A DNA stretch of 64,000 nt. Source: Blautia coccoides. GTDB taxonomy: Bacteria; Bacillota; Clostridia; Lachnospirales; Lachnospiraceae. The notes beneath the pieces are model-generated. The model saw nothing but the letters and a program-made list of their open reading frames with translations. It made no database searches and was not told the DNA's origin. How positions within the stretch are numbered: the stretch's first letter is position 1; each line of letters begins with the position of its first letter. This document shows positions 42,993 to 51,250 of the stretch, one piece after another. Both the position numbers and the translations under genes were made by a program. Location of the stretch: contig NZ_CP136422.1 of assembly GCF_034355335.1 (NCBI RefSeq), positions 449,001 through 513,000 on the forward strand, written 5' to 3'.

Positions 42993-43763
42993 ATGAAATG
43001 TGCTCTGGACGGCAGAAAAATTATTGTATTTGGTGCCACCGGCAGAGTGGGAAAGACAGTATGCAGGGTATTGGCGGAGCAGGGAGCAGATGTTGCAGTT
43101 CATTGTAACCGAGGTAGAGAGATAGCAGAGAATGTGGCAGAGAGCGTCAGAAGATCAGGAGGAAAAGCTGTTACTATACAAGGGAATGCAGCAGACGAAG
43201 CTGACATGCACAGATGTGTGAGAGAAGCGTATGACTTTTTGGGACGCGTGGATGGGGTTGTAAATCTTATTCACAGGGACAGGGAATTTGAACCGTGCAA
43301 AGCGGCAGATATGAGTTGGAAAGATTGGGAACCTCACGTGGAGGCAATGCAGGCACATTTTCATATCTGCAAGGCAGTAATTCCATATATGAGAAGGCAG
43401 CAGTACGGAAGGATTGTGTATTTATCAGGTGGTCTGTCGTGCCGTTTCTTTGAAGGATGTGCGCCATTCTCGGCGGTGAAGGCGGGAATGAATGCATTTA
43501 GTAAAACCGTAGCTTTGGAAGAAGGGAAATTTAATATAACTGTAAATACTGTGGCGCCGGGAAAGATTGCCACGTCGGGTCAGAACCTTGGTGGAGAATG
43601 GGGAGAATTGGAAAAGAGGCAGATGGATTCTAATCCCCTTAAGAGATTTGCGTCACTGGAAGATGTTGCATATGCCATTATGGTTTTTCTCATTCCGGAA
43701 AATGGATATCTGACGGGACAGACAGTTTTTGCGGCAGGAGGGGAAATTATGCCTATGCCATAG
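42993..43763 (+). CDS. SDR-fold protein lacking catalytic tyrosine (first)
   Basis: This has the Rossmann core of a short-chain dehydrogenase (KIIVFGATGRVGKTVCRVLAEQGADVAVH; C-terminal YLTGQTVFAAGGEI), 256 residues. The catalytic YxxxK reads FSAVK, with phenylalanine at residue 159 and lysine 163 kept; the usual NNAG reads NLIHRD. A normal keto-reduction is therefore doubtful. The serine region YLSGGLS is partly kept. The next gene encodes another SDR with the same kind of change. It may reduce imines, act as a non-redox Rossmann enzyme, or form an inactive partner in a heterodimer. Confidence 0.85.
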   Translation: MKCALDGRKIIVFGATGRVGKTVCRVLAEQGADVAVHCNRGREIAENVAESVRRSGGKAVTIQGNAADEADMHRCVREAYDFLGRVDGVVNLIHRDREFEPCKAADMSWKDWEPHVEAMQAHFHICKAVIPYMRRQQYGRIVYLSGGLSCRFFEGCAPFSAVKAGMNAFSKTVALEEGKFNITVNTVAPGKIATSGQNLGGEWGELEKRQMDSNPLKRFASLEDVAYAIMVFLIPENGYLTGQTVFAAGGEIMPMP

Positions 43764-43772
43764 GAGGTGCAG

Positions 43773-44543
43773 ATGGATTTTCAATTAGAAGGAAAAGTAG
43801 CATTGATCACAGGCGGAGCTGAGAAGGCAGGGAAATATTTTGCGCTTTGTTACGCAAAAGCAGGCGCAGATATTGTGATAACGCATTCTTGTTTGCCGGA
43901 AGAAGCGGAAAAGACAAAAAAAGAAATTGAAAAGCTGGGACGCAGGTGTCTGTCTTTGGAAGCAGATAACAGGAATATACCTCAGCTTAGAAGAGCAGTC
44001 AAAAGGGTGGAAGAATACTACGGACGATTGGATATTCTACTGCATAATGCCAGTAATTTTAATGAACAGCCAATAGATAAGGTGACAGAAGCTGTGTGGG
44101 ACAGTTCGATGGAAATTATTTTAAAAGGGGCCTTTTTTCTCAGTCAGGCAGCAGCTCCACTAATGCTGAAAAATGGCGGGGGTAGAATGCTGGCTATGAT
44201 AGGGAACTCATTTTATGAAAACTGGCCGGATTTTATTCCGCACTCCATTGCAAAAATCGGACTTGCTAAGCTTATGCAGATGTTAGCGGTTACCTATTCT
44301 CCTTATATTCAGTGTAATGCCATATGTCCAGCATCTTTTCTGGATTCTGCTGAGGGAAATGATATTCTTTCGTCCAGAGGAGAAACTGTGGATGATGAGA
44401 AACGTATCATAACAATCAGAGGTATACCGCTGCACAGGGGAGATAAGGAAGAAGTAGCAGAACTGATCCTTTTTCTGTCGGCCTGCAGTAATTATATAAA
44501 CGGCGCAGTGATACCAGTTGACGCCGGAAAAAACTTAATCTGA
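43773..44543 (+). CDS. SDR-fold protein lacking catalytic tyrosine (second)
   Basis: This has the SDR fold (FQLEGKVALITGGAEKAGKYFALCYAKAGADIVITH; LDILLHNASNF; INGAVIPVDAGKNL), about 256 residues. The YxxxK position reads HSIAK, with histidine at residue 157 in place of tyrosine, and the catalytic serine segment reads MIGNSF. The start with AGGAGG five bases upstream is used; that ribosome site overlaps the stop codon of the first SDR gene, so the two are translationally coupled and a heterodimer is plausible. Sequence differs widely from its neighbour, so this is not a fresh duplication. Confidence 0.85.
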   Translation: MDFQLEGKVALITGGAEKAGKYFALCYAKAGADIVITHSCLPEEAEKTKKEIEKLGRRCLSLEADNRNIPQLRRAVKRVEEYYGRLDILLHNASNFNEQPIDKVTEAVWDSSMEIILKGAFFLSQAAAPLMLKNGGGRMLAMIGNSFYENWPDFIPHSIAKIGLAKLMQMLAVTYSPYIQCNAICPASFLDSAEGNDILSSRGETVDDEKRIITIRGIPLHRGDKEEVAELILFLSACSNYINGAVIPVDAGKNLI

Positions 44544-44593
44544 ATGTAGGTCTGAAAAAGATTTACATATACAAAAAAATGGAGGTAAAAACT

Positions 44594-45073
44594 ATGAGAA
44601 AAGTATTGTTTGAGGTTCCCAGCTGTGGAATTAAGTTCACGGGAACACTTAGGGACAAGGAAGAACCTGTGATGGCTGAGAATTTCTGGGAATTCCTCGA
44701 AGAACCGGTGAAATTCTTCTCACATCCAACATTGTCCACAGGGGATTTAACGGTATTATTTCCAAGACCCCCGATCGACCCGCCGAAATACATCGGTGAC
44801 CAGACAAGCCCTCTGGTTGAGGACAGCCCTTATCTGGTATCGGGTCCGGGAAAACTGGAGGTTCAGGCCGGTGAGCTGATCTGGTGCGGATGGAATATCT
44901 TGTTCTGCTATGGGCCAAGCTGTACGGAACCTCTTCGCTCGGGCGGCGCGTATGTTCTCCAGGTTGATAAAGCGTGTATGGATGATCTGGAAAAAGCGCG
45001 GGAAGATCTGTGGAATCACAGCTTCTTATATCACAAACTGGGAACAATTACAATCAGCAGAATGGAGGGTTAA
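44594..45073 (+). CDS. Cyclophilin-like protein resembling cucumopine synthase N-terminal half (DUF3830-like)
   Basis: This 159-residue protein has a small beta-barrel pattern: VLFEVPSCGIKFTGTLRDKEEPVMAENFWEFL, HPTLSTGDLTVLFPRPP, PGKLEVQAGELIW, FCYGPSCTEPLRSGGAYVLQV and a C-terminal HKLGTITISR. It resembles DUF3830 cyclophilin-like proteins and the N-terminal half of cucumopine/mikimopine synthase, which joins histidine and 2-oxoglutarate. GGAGG lies 8 bp before the ATG. The following gene, 3 bp on, encodes a helical protein like the C-terminal half, so the two may form a split enzyme. The assignment is from memory of the fold pattern; substrate and reaction are inference. Confidence 0.7.
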   Translation: MRKVLFEVPSCGIKFTGTLRDKEEPVMAENFWEFLEEPVKFFSHPTLSTGDLTVLFPRPPIDPPKYIGDQTSPLVEDSPYLVSGPGKLEVQAGELIWCGWNILFCYGPSCTEPLRSGGAYVLQVDKACMDDLEKAREDLWNHSFLYHKLGTITISRMEG

Positions 45074-45076
45074 GGA

Positions 45077-45640
45077 ATGGGAAAACATTGGAAAGACGTT
45101 AAGGCTTCTATAGAGGCCGAAAATGACCGTATTTGGTTTGATGAGCCGGAGTACATTACCATGTCCAAAATGGGGGTTTACCCCAGTGGAGCCGGTACAC
45201 AGGGACAGACATTGGGAAATCTCTTTTTCCTGACAGGAGATACCCAGGCAATGGGATGGTGGACCATTGAACCGGCCATGTACTGCATTTTAGGAGATGA
45301 CAGATTCACATTGGAACACTGCAAGCAGATGTTTGTATATCTGAACCATGAGATGGCAAATCTTATGGGCGGACAGTTTGGTGAGGGCTGCCCTGCACCC
45401 TGGCTGAATTTGAAGCTGATGTGGCAGTTTACACTGGATATCGAAGAATCTTACGATACAATTCAAACGAAAGAGGAACTGAAAAGCCTGTTATGGAGCT
45501 GGTTCAACTATGTGGATCGTATTAACAGATGGTTCTACACAGTATTCCCATGGGAAATCGGTAAGCTTATGCCGAGACTGGATCCTGAATATCTGCAGAA
45601 AGCGGCAGGTTTCCAGGGATATGAAGTAGTTAAAAAATAA
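45077..45640 (+). CDS. Helical protein resembling cucumopine synthase C-terminal half
   Basis: This 187-residue protein is rich in helices and aromatic residues (GNLFFLTGDTQAMGWWTIEPAMYCIL, FTLEHCKQMFVYLNHEMANLMGGQFGEGCPAPWLNLKLMWQFTLDI, LLWSWFNYVDRINRWFYTVFPWEIGKLMPRLDPEYL). It has no signal peptide. It resembles the helical-bundle domain that follows the cyclophilin-like domain in cucumopine synthase. GGAGGGTTAAGGA precedes the ATG, overlapping the stop region of the upstream gene, so the two are made together. It ends the operon, before a terminator-like hairpin. If the relation is wrong, this is a family I do not know. Confidence 0.68.
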   Translation: MGKHWKDVKASIEAENDRIWFDEPEYITMSKMGVYPSGAGTQGQTLGNLFFLTGDTQAMGWWTIEPAMYCILGDDRFTLEHCKQMFVYLNHEMANLMGGQFGEGCPAPWLNLKLMWQFTLDIEESYDTIQTKEELKSLLWSWFNYVDRINRWFYTVFPWEIGKLMPRLDPEYLQKAAGFQGYEVVKK

Positions 45641-45959
45641 GTTTTATATTTAGAAATATCCTCCCTTAGAAGTGTAATATGTCCTCAATGAGTTAAATAG
45701 AAGTTTCCGGAAAGGGGCTGCTGTGTGCGGTAAAGCACAGTGGTCCCTTTCCTTTGCATTTCACATTGACACCAGACCAATTATCTGCAACAATCAATAT
45801 AAGAAAACAGCGTAGTTAAGAAAACAAAATAGTACAAGTAGTATCAGGAAAAACAGTATCCGCTTACCGCGGAGGTACACCCCAAGTCTGTGATCAAAAT
45901 GCCGCTGAAATATAATAAGAGACCTCGGTATCAAAAATACAAATAAAGGAGAACATATC
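45641..45959. other. Intergenic region after the CUS-like operon
   Basis: This gap of about 320 bases holds the hairpin at 45709-45752 and a TTGACA at 45766-45771 with a weak AACAAT 17 bp later, a possible promoter for the DUF2284 gene. Nothing else is recognised. Confidence 0.5.
45709..45752 (+). terminator. Terminator-like hairpin of the CUS-like operon
   Basis: GGAAAGGG and CCCTTTCC enclose CTGTG/CACAG pairing, giving an interrupted stem; TTTGCATTT follows. Confidence 0.65.
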
Positions 45960-46502
45960 ATGTCAGAAAAGTATGAGGAATTAAAGCAAAAAGCCCTTGC
46001 CTGTGGATTTTCACATGTGGGTGATCTGGATGCAGATACGATCCAGGTCAAAAGCGAAGTGCGCAGCGCATGTGCGGAAAACAAATGTCAGCATTACAAT
46101 AAAAACTGGGTCTGTCCGCCCGGATGCGGTACACTGGAAGAGTGCAGCAGGCAGATACACAAGTATTCAAAAGGGCTGATCGTACAGACAACCGGGGAGT
46201 TGGAGGACAGCTTTGATATAGAGGGAATGCAGGAATTAGGTGAGCGCCACAAGGAGGCATTTCACAAATTTGCGGCTGTTGTCAGGGAGGAATACCCCGG
46301 TGCGCTGGTTTTGGGGGACGGGGCATGTGATAACTGCAGGGAATGTACATATCCGGATGCGCCGTGCCGTTTTCCCGAGCGTCAGTCATCGGCAATGGAG
46401 GCTTACGGTATGCTTGTGAGCGAAGTATGCCAGCAAAATGACATACTTTATTATTACGGACCCGGAACCCTGACCTATGTGGGATGTATCCTGGTAGAAT
46501 AG
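45960..46502 (+). CDS. DUF2284 cysteine-rich metal-binding protein
   Basis: This 180-residue protein has conserved cysteines in CAENKCQHYNKNWVCPPGCG and GDGACDNCRECTYPDAPCRFPE, the pattern of DUF2284 proteins thought to bind an iron-sulfur cluster or another metal. No signal peptide is present. Function unknown. AAAGGAG precedes the ATG. The alpha/beta hydrolase gene follows after 10 bp, so it may be the first gene of that operon. Confidence 0.88.
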   Translation: MSEKYEELKQKALACGFSHVGDLDADTIQVKSEVRSACAENKCQHYNKNWVCPPGCGTLEECSRQIHKYSKGLIVQTTGELEDSFDIEGMQELGERHKEAFHKFAAVVREEYPGALVLGDGACDNCRECTYPDAPCRFPERQSSAMEAYGMLVSEVCQQNDILYYYGPGTLTYVGCILVE

Positions 46503-46512
46503 AGGAAAATAT

Positions 46513-47505
46513 ATGAATAAAGCAATGCACCTGGTACTGAAAGCACTGTCTGAACCGGAGACGAAACTGGATCTGCAGAAATCAAGACGGATCATGAATC
46601 TGAAGCTTCTGGATCCCTTTAAACCTTTTTACCGGACACTGGATACAAAAATTTATAATGAAGGCAGGGAAGTGCCTGTGCGAATTTATTTTCCCAATGA
46701 GGAGTCTTACGATACGGTGGATATTGAAGCCTTCCAGGAGAAAAATAAATCTCTTGATACAGGGAAAATGTCGGACAATATATATCCGGTCATCTTATAT
46801 ATACACGGAGGCGGATTTGTGACGGAGAGCGTGGAATCCTATAACCGGGTATGCTGGAATCTGGCAAAGAATACGGCGCATGTGGTGGTGTCTGTGGACT
46901 ATCCTTTGGCACCTGAGCATAAATTTCCCACTCAGATAGAGGATTGTTATGCTGCCGCAAAGGCTGTGTTTCTGGACCGGACCATTTTAAATGCGGAGCC
47001 GGACCAAATTACCCTTATGGGAGACAGCGCAGGGGGAAATATTGTTGCCGCTGTCTGTCAGATGGCCAGAGACAGGGGTGAATTTATTCCAAAGAGACAG
47101 ATACTGATCTATCCCTGTGTCAATAATGATTATAGTGAGGAAAATGCGTATCCCTCTGTTCAGGAAAACGGCAGGGATTATCTTCTGACCAGGCAGAACA
47201 TGGCTGACTATCTGGACTTTTACCAGAGCTGTGAGGAGGACAGGCGGAACCCTTATTTTGCGCCTTTGCTGGCAGAAGACTTTTCCAATCTTCCCAGGGC
47301 ATTGGTGATCACAGGAGAATTGGACCCGCTCCGGGATGAGGGAGAAGATTATGCGGGAAAAATGAAAGCGGCAGGCGTGGATGTGACCTTGCACCGGATT
47401 ACAGACGGCATCCATGGATTTTTCCTTTTAGAGCCAGTCTATCCCGCTGTGCGGGAGACATATGATCATATCAATGCATTTTTAAGTTTAGAGAAATCAA
47501 ATTGA
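46513..47505 (+). CDS. Alpha/beta hydrolase (hormone-sensitive lipase/GDXG family)
   Basis: This 330-residue esterase-like enzyme has the oxyanion-hole motif YIHGGGF (histidine 98), the nucleophile motif GDSAGGN (serine about 172), the acid region ITGELDPLRDEG and histidine in DGIHGF. It is cytoplasmic by sequence. An N-terminal helical cap of about 90 residues precedes the core. It is followed by an acyltransferase and a DUF6320 membrane protein in the same direction, a trio that suggests linked deacylation and acylation of a small molecule or lipid. Substrate unknown. Confidence 0.9.
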   Translation: MNKAMHLVLKALSEPETKLDLQKSRRIMNLKLLDPFKPFYRTLDTKIYNEGREVPVRIYFPNEESYDTVDIEAFQEKNKSLDTGKMSDNIYPVILYIHGGGFVTESVESYNRVCWNLAKNTAHVVVSVDYPLAPEHKFPTQIEDCYAAAKAVFLDRTILNAEPDQITLMGDSAGGNIVAAVCQMARDRGEFIPKRQILIYPCVNNDYSEENAYPSVQENGRDYLLTRQNMADYLDFYQSCEEDRRNPYFAPLLAEDFSNLPRALVITGELDPLRDEGEDYAGKMKAAGVDVTLHRITDGIHGFFLLEPVYPAVRETYDHINAFLSLEKSN

Positions 47506-47561
47506 TCAAGCAGCAAAGCGGATTCTGAATATCTGCTTAGTTTTGGAAAGTGAGTGAGAGA

Positions 47562-48839
47562 ATGGCCCATTTCAGCAGAAAAAAGTGGAGAACCCTGGAA
47601 AATACAGCAAAGATTTTTCCTGCCACCAGCGGGAAGAAGGATGAGCGCGTCTTCCGGCTTTCCTGCCAGCTTACTGAGGAAGTAGAACCGGAAAAACTGC
47701 AGAAAGCCCTTGATCTGTGTATAGAAGATTACAGTCTTTTTCTCTGTGTCCTTCGCTGCGGCATATTCTGGAATTATCTGGAGGAGTCAGAGCTGAGGCC
47801 GGTAGTCAGGGAGGAATACCGCCCGCCCTGCAGCCAGATCTATGTGAGAGATCAGAAAAATCTTTTGTTTGAAGTCACTTATTATAAGAAACGAATTAAT
47901 TTCGAGACATACCATGCCCTAACAGATGGAACCGGTGCTCTGCAGTTTTTGAGAAGCCTTGTGTATTACTATCTGATGGAGGCATATCCGGACAGGGTGA
48001 AAGGCCCGGTTTCCCAGGTGCAGGCAGACGCCACGGATGAGGAGATGGCTGAGGACAGCTTTGACAAATACTATTCTGACAGGGGAGCGATTGAGGATAT
48101 TCCAAAATACAAATCTCATCAGCTTAAATATCACCGTCTGGAATACGGTCAGATGAGACTGGTGGAAGGCATTGTGCCCACAGAGGCTTTGGTTCGCACA
48201 GCGCGCAGCTTTCAGACAACGGTAACCGTATATCTCACGGCTGTATTTCTCTGTGCGATCGCCAGGGATATGAGCCCAAGACAGAAAAAGCGCCCGGTGG
48301 CGCTGATGATCCCAGTGAATCTCAGGAGCTATTTTCCCTCCTCCTCAGTCAGAAATTTCTTTGGATGGATTGATATCGGATATAATTTTTCTGAACAGAG
48401 CGAAAAACTAGAGGATGTCATTGCATTTACATCAGAATTTTTCAAAAAGGAACTGACACCGGAGCGGATTGCGGCACGCATGAATGGATTTATGCGGATG
48501 GAGAAAAATCCTTTTATGCGTATTCTGCCCCTTCCCTTGAAATTATGGGGAATGCAGGCCGGGGCGGCCTTTTCCACTTCTGCGGACACGGCTGTTTTTT
48601 CAAATATAGGTAAAATACAGATGCCCGAGGAGTGCGGACCTTATATAGATTGGTTTGATTTTTACACCAGCACCCCTAAGATGGAGCTGTGTATGTGTTC
48701 CTGGAGAGATAAGCTGACAGTCAGCTTTACCTCCGGTTATGCCAATACAAGGATTGAGCGGAATTTCTTTCGGATGCTGACCGAACAGGGAATACCGGTG
48801 GAAATCATAGCTCTTGGCAAGGAAAAAGGAGGGGATTGA
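47562..48839 (+). CDS. Condensation-like acyltransferase (alcohol acetyltransferase type)
   Basis: This 425-residue protein has the HxxxDG motif of the condensation/acyl-CoA-dependent acyltransferase superfamily in YHALTDGTGALQFL (histidine 118, aspartate 122) and the second-domain pattern NLRSYFPSSSVRNFFGWIDIGYNF near residue 250. It has no carrier-protein domain. It is commonly labelled alcohol acetyltransferase. A GTG four codons upstream is an alternative start; neither has a strong ribosome site. The DUF6320 gene follows within 3 bp. Confidence 0.82.
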   Translation: MAHFSRKKWRTLENTAKIFPATSGKKDERVFRLSCQLTEEVEPEKLQKALDLCIEDYSLFLCVLRCGIFWNYLEESELRPVVREEYRPPCSQIYVRDQKNLLFEVTYYKKRINFETYHALTDGTGALQFLRSLVYYYLMEAYPDRVKGPVSQVQADATDEEMAEDSFDKYYSDRGAIEDIPKYKSHQLKYHRLEYGQMRLVEGIVPTEALVRTARSFQTTVTVYLTAVFLCAIARDMSPRQKKRPVALMIPVNLRSYFPSSSVRNFFGWIDIGYNFSEQSEKLEDVIAFTSEFFKKELTPERIAARMNGFMRMEKNPFMRILPLPLKLWGMQAGAAFSTSADTAVFSNIGKIQMPEECGPYIDWFDFYTSTPKMELCMCSWRDKLTVSFTSGYANTRIERNFFRMLTEQGIPVEIIALGKEKGGD

Positions 48840-48841
48840 GG

Positions 48842-49507
48842 ATGCAGTATTGTAAACGATGCAAAATTACAGTCAGAAATCCCCGCAGAAAATGTCCTCT
48901 TTGTCAGGGGAATCTGGAGGGAAACCCCGAGGAGGAGAACCGGATGTTTCCGGATCTCAGAAGAGAAAGCTCCCGTATGGCTATGGGATTTCGCATATTT
49001 TCTTTTGTGTGTATTGCAGTCTGTGTTGCTGCGGTGTCTGTAAACTGGATATTAGGATTTCACAGTTTCTGGTCCGGTTATGTGCTGGCCGGTGTGGGGT
49101 GTATGTGGATTTTGTCTGCAGTTGCTATTGTAAAGCGGAGGAATCTGTTTAAGAATGCTGTCTGGGAGGCAGTGCTTCTGTGGGCAGTCTTTTTATTCTG
49201 GGATTTTATTACAGGATGGAGAGGCTGGTCTGTGGATTTTGGAATTCCCATTGTGCTGCTGGCCGTATATGCGATTTTGTGGGTAATTGTATTTCTTACC
49301 AGGGCACCGGTCTCGCACTATATGATTTATATGGTTATGGTGTCCGTGGGAAGCCTTGTTCCCCTGATCCTTTTGCTGTGCGGTGCTGTTAGTGTGAGGC
49401 TGCCGTCTGTACTCTGTGTGGCGGGCGCGGTGCTGATGCTGTCAGCGTTGGCTATTTTTAAGGGCAGAGCACTGGGTGAGGAACTGAGGAAAAAGACGCA
49501 TTTGTAG
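48842..49507 (+). CDS. DUF6320 zinc-ribbon membrane protein
   Basis: An N-terminal zinc ribbon (CKRCKITVRNPRRKCPLCQG, two CxxC pairs) is followed by six or so hydrophobic segments. About 221 residues. AAAGGAGG lies 8 bp before the ATG, inside the end of the acyltransferase gene. Proteins of this kind accompany the hydrolase/acyltransferase pair, so they may form a membrane-associated acylation unit. Function unknown. Confidence 0.85.
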   Translation: MQYCKRCKITVRNPRRKCPLCQGNLEGNPEEENRMFPDLRRESSRMAMGFRIFSFVCIAVCVAAVSVNWILGFHSFWSGYVLAGVGCMWILSAVAIVKRRNLFKNAVWEAVLLWAVFLFWDFITGWRGWSVDFGIPIVLLAVYAILWVIVFLTRAPVSHYMIYMVMVSVGSLVPLILLLCGAVSVRLPSVLCVAGAVLMLSALAIFKGRALGEELRKKTHL

Positions 49508-49547
49508 AGAGAAAAGATGCATTGTTAAAGGAAGGTAAGGGGATGGA

Positions 49548-50627
49548 ATGATATACGATATACTAGCAGTAAATCCGGGATCTACATCTACAAAGATAGC
49601 TGTATTTCGAAACCGGGAGGAAATGTTTCGGCAGGACATTGAACATGATCCTGGATTTTTGGACAGCCATCCGGATATAGAAGAACAGTTTCCCTTCCGA
49701 AGAGATATGGTGCTGAACTGTCTGAATCAACATTTTTATAAGGCAGAACAGTTGAGTGCTGTTGTGGGCAGGGGCGGGCTTCTGCCGCCTGTAAAAGCCG
49801 GTGGATATGCTGTGAATCAGGCCATGAAGGACAGGATACTGAAAGGGCCGATCAGTCCTCACGCGTCAAATATGGGAGCACTGATCGCGGACGCGGTTGC
49901 CGCGCCCCTTGGCATTCCAGCCTATATTTATGACGCGGTATCTTCTGATGAATTTATGGAAATTTCGCGTATTACCGGGATTCCTGAGGTGGTCCGGCAG
50001 AGCTTCTGCCATGTGCTGAACAGTAAGGCAATGGCCCGGAAAGCGGCGGAGGAAGCAGGGAAATCTTATGAAGAGATGAATTTTCTGGTGGCACATATGG
50101 GCGGAGGAATCTCTTTTTCTGCACACAGGCATGGGAAGATAGTGGATGCTCTCAGTGATGACGGCGGGGCTTTTTCACCTCAGCGTTCCGGGAGTGTGCC
50201 TATTATTTACATTGTGGATATGTGCTACAGCGGAAAATATACAAAAGCGGAACTGATGCGGAAAATCAGGGGTGATGGGGGACTGAAAGCATATCTGGGA
50301 ACCTATGACTGCCGGGAGATCGAGAAAATGATACTCGAGGGAAATGAAAAAGCAGAGCTTCTCTATGAGGCACAGGCCTATCAGGTGGCAAAGGGGATTG
50401 GGCAGCTTGCCCCTGCACTGAAGGGTGAGGTGGACGCCATTATTCTTACAGGCGGGATGGCACATTCTAAAATGCTGACAGACTGGATCACTGGCTATGT
50501 TGATTTTCTGGGACCTATTAAAATCATGCCTGGAGAGATGGAACTGGAAGCCCTGGCATACGGGTGTCTTCGGATCCTGCAGGGGCGGGAGAATGCTGAG
50601 ATTTACAGGGATGAACTTTATCAATGA
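49548..50627 (+). CDS. buk: Butyrate kinase
   Basis: This enzyme makes butyrate and ATP from butyryl phosphate or runs in reverse; branched-chain acids are also used in this family. ASKHA-fold motifs: VNPGSTSTKIAVF at the N-terminus, GRGGLLPPVKAGGYAVN, VAHMGGGISFSAHRHGKIVDA, and AIILTGGMAHSKM. Length 359 matches Buk. No phosphotransbutyrylase gene is adjacent, although ptb-buk pairs are common, so the acyl phosphate source is elsewhere. It follows the DUF6320 gene by 40 bp. Confidence 0.95.
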   Translation: MIYDILAVNPGSTSTKIAVFRNREEMFRQDIEHDPGFLDSHPDIEEQFPFRRDMVLNCLNQHFYKAEQLSAVVGRGGLLPPVKAGGYAVNQAMKDRILKGPISPHASNMGALIADAVAAPLGIPAYIYDAVSSDEFMEISRITGIPEVVRQSFCHVLNSKAMARKAAEEAGKSYEEMNFLVAHMGGGISFSAHRHGKIVDALSDDGGAFSPQRSGSVPIIYIVDMCYSGKYTKAELMRKIRGDGGLKAYLGTYDCREIEKMILEGNEKAELLYEAQAYQVAKGIGQLAPALKGEVDAIILTGGMAHSKMLTDWITGYVDFLGPIKIMPGEMELEALAYGCLRILQGRENAEIYRDELYQ

Positions 50628-50705
50628 CATGATTTCTGAAAAATGGTGGTTGTGAAAATAAAAGCTGGTGAAGAAAATGCTGATGAGAGATGGAGGATGA
50701 TGATA

Positions 50706-51245
50706 ATGAAGCAGTTATTAGTGGTTGTTGACATGCAGGTTGATTTCGTCACAGGTGCGCTGGGCACAAAAGACGCGGAAGCCATTGTGGAAAATGTGGT
50801 TAAGAAGGTCGAAGAAGCCAAGGCAATGGGGAAAACTGTGGTGTTTACCCTGGATACACATGAAGAAAATTATATGGAGACTCAGGAGGGGAAGAATCTC
50901 CCCGTGCCGCACTGTATCAGAGATACAGAGGGATGGGAGCTGGTGCCGGAACTGAGAAAACTGGCAGCCGGGTGCAGACTGGTGGAAAAACCCACATTTG
51001 GCAGTACAGTTCTTGCGCATTTGGCGGGAAAAGACGGGTATGATGAGATTGAACTGGTGGGATTGTGTACAGATATCTGTGTTATCTCCAATGCCCTGAT
51101 CTTGAAGGCAGCACTTCCAGAGGCTGTGATCTCTGTGGATGCATCCTGCTGTGCGGGAGTCACAAAAGAAAGCCATGAGAATGCGCTGCAGGCTATGAAG
51201 GTTTGTCAGATCCAGGTAAATGACATACCCGCTGGGGTATTATAG
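50706..51245 (+). CDS. Isochorismatase-like cysteine hydrolase (nicotinamidase type)
   Basis: This 179-residue hydrolase belongs to the isochorismatase/nicotinamidase superfamily. The catalytic aspartate is in VVVDMQVDFV (near residue 9), lysine in VEKPTFGS, and the nucleophilic cysteine in ELVGLCTDICVISNAL with the preceding cis-peptide region. The metal-binding DTHEENY pattern near 53 suggests nicotinamidase. GGAGG is 9 bp before the chosen ATG; two earlier ATGs overlap the ribosome site. Deamidation of nicotinamide to nicotinate for NAD salvage is the likely reaction. Confidence 0.88.
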   Translation: MKQLLVVVDMQVDFVTGALGTKDAEAIVENVVKKVEEAKAMGKTVVFTLDTHEENYMETQEGKNLPVPHCIRDTEGWELVPELRKLAAGCRLVEKPTFGSTVLAHLAGKDGYDEIELVGLCTDICVISNALILKAALPEAVISVDASCCAGVTKESHENALQAMKVCQIQVNDIPAGVL

Positions 51246-51250
51246 TATGC

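Noticed and set aside
42993..44543. Sequencing errors as the cause of missing tyrosines
   Set aside because: Both frames are intact over full length and two independent substitutions at the same site in neighbouring genes are unlikely to be errors.
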